Shown piece after piece: positions 6,413 to 6,809 of a stretch of 6,809 nucleotides of DNA. A model generated the notes under the pieces. It did no database searches and was not told the origin of the DNA. It was given only the letters and a program-made list of their open reading frames with translations. Every line of letters begins with the position of its first letter. Position 1 is the first letter of the stretch. The stretch is from Phytoactinopolyspora endophytica (GTDB lineage Bacteria > Actinomycetota > Actinomycetes > Jiangellales > Jiangellaceae): the NCBI RefSeq assembly GCF_004138495.1, contig NZ_ML142851.1:120315-127123 (forward strand), in the 5' to 3' direction. The translations under genes and the position numbers were made by a program.

Positions 6413-6440
6413 GGTATGCGCAGCGCGAACGCCGCCTACC
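6413..6440. terminator. Candidate bidirectional terminator between convergent genes
   Basis: GGTATGCG (6413-6420) pairs with CGCCTACC (6433-6440) at 7 of 8 positions, and GCG/CGC (6423-6425 and 6430-6432) closes an inner 4-base loop. It begins 3 bases after the reductase stop codon and overlaps the last codons of the small membrane protein gene. No T-run follows on either strand. The position between converging genes makes termination the most likely role. Confidence 0.4.
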
Positions 6441-6591
6441 AATAGAACCGGCGCCCTGCCACTGGACGGCCGACCGCTCCCAGGATGAAGAACACGACTC
6501 CGATCACGAGGACGATCGAGCCCAGCGTGACGAGGAGTCCAAGGTCAACGAGCAAACCGATGATCAACAGGATGAGACCTAAGACGATCAT
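6436..6591 (-). CDS. Small two-helix membrane protein, DUF6131-like
   Basis: From the ATG at 6591 this is a 51-aa protein: two hydrophobic helices (about 1-15 and 18-40) joined by a short turn with Asp16, then a basic tail GRPVAGRRFYW. The MIVLGLILLIIG opening, the LGAVGRPVAGRR ending and the length match the small actinobacterial DUF6131 family as I recall it, whose function is unknown. It should sit in the cytoplasmic membrane with both ends on the same side. Longer starts exist at 6612 (MEMGAPH added) and 6663 (75 aa). The 24 extra residues of the longest form are polar and not family-like, so 6591 is preferred. GGGGG upstream may serve as the ribosome site. It stands alone and converges with the reductase gene. 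Confidence 0.72.
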   Translation of the reverse strand: MIVLGLILLIIGLLVDLGLLVTLGSIVLVIGVVFFILGAVGRPVAGRRFYW

Positions 6592-6630
6592 GTGTGGTGC
6601 CCCCATTTCCATGTCGTCATTTCCGGTTTT

Positions 6631-6650
6631 GGGGGCCGTGTCATGCCCCC
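6631..6650 (-). promoter_or_regulatory. GC hairpin in the leader of the small membrane protein gene
   Basis: GGGGGC (6631-6636) and GCCCCC (6645-6650) form a 6-bp G-C stem with an 8-base loop. If the promoter proposed at 6663-6687 is real, this hairpin sits at the very 5' end of the small membrane protein mRNA and could protect it or affect its translation. It could also be chance in GC-rich DNA. Confidence 0.25.
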
Positions 6651-6809
6651 GATACCGCCTCATTACCCCGCGGACCTGAAGGCAATCAGCGGTTCGATCT
6701 TTCGTATCCCGTGGGACCGTAGCGAGACCATCACTGTGGATCTCGCATCGGCGCCGGTCAGACGGCTAACGGCCGGTCCGATGGTGCGACTGGCGCATGC
6801 AGGCTCGTC
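6643..6809 (+). CDS. Unconfirmed ORF running off the right edge
   Basis: An open frame from ATG 6643 continues for 55 codons to the window end (MPPIPPHYPADLKAISGSIF and onward). G/C at third positions is about 69 percent (38 of 55 codons, counted by hand), not clearly gene-like, and no family is recognised. GGGGG, 6 bases before the ATG, could act as a ribosome site but is part of a hairpin. A minus-strand frame over 6665-6809 is also open, with similar third-position composition (34 of 48), so the coding strand is undecided and this may be non-coding. Confidence 0.2.
   Translation, partial: MPPIPPHYPADLKAISGSIFRIPWDRSETITVDLASAPVRRLTAGPMVRLAHAGS
6663..6687 (-). promoter_or_regulatory. Possible SigB-family (stress) promoter for the small membrane protein
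   Basis: On the minus strand GATT (6687-6684), a 15-base spacer and GGGTAA (6668-6663) approximate the GTTT-N13-16-GGGTAT pattern used by actinobacterial SigB/SigF-type factors. Transcription would begin near 6655, giving a leader of about 60 bases to ATG 6591 and excluding the 6663 start. Both boxes deviate from consensus, so this is a tentative call. Confidence 0.22.

Noticed and set aside
6753..6778. Direct repeat GCCGGTC (6753-6759 and 6772-6778)
   Set aside because: Seven GC-rich bases repeated once is expected by chance at this base composition.

Overview
The window is high-GC DNA, by eye roughly two-thirds G+C, with G/C-rich third codon positions. The gene families are typical of Actinomycetes: an AldO-like FAD oxidase, a DrrAB-type ABC exporter, a WYL-domain regulator and a tiny DUF6131-like membrane protein. 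Several starts also look leaderless, which is common in that group. Genus cannot be named. A perfect consensus ParB-binding site (parS) at 147-162 shows the window is chromosomal and suggests it lies in the origin-proximal part of the chromosome.

Layout. 1-199 (minus): the N-terminus of an FAD-linked alditol/xylitol-oxidase-like protein, running off the left edge, with the parS-like palindrome inside its codons. 200-307: a short gap with an 8-bp hairpin. 308-2290 (minus): a secreted beta-propeller protein of 660 aa. 2291-2483: a gap with a perfect 13-bp-stem hairpin. 2484-4324 (minus): a two-gene operon, ATPase then permease with a 4-bp ATGA overlap, encoding a DrrAB-type drug or lipid exporter. 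4325-4386: a 62-bp divergent control region. 4387-5343 (plus): a WYL/HTH regulator. 5424-6410 (plus): an aldo/keto reductase. 6436-6591 (minus): a 51-aa two-helix membrane protein, convergent with the reductase. 6592-6809: mostly non-coding sequence with a possible stress-type promoter, a hairpin and an unconfirmed ORF running off the right edge.

How the genes work together. The regulator and exporter start 62 bp apart on opposite strands, so the WYL protein most likely controls the exporter and itself. The reductase follows the regulator on the same strand after 80 bp. It may belong to the same chemical-stress response, but this rests on position alone. The beta-propeller protein, the oxidase and the small membrane protein look like independent units.

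No RNA gene, CRISPR array or mobile element was seen. The clearest non-obvious signal is the parS-like site inside the oxidase gene. No convincing new multi-gene system is visible.
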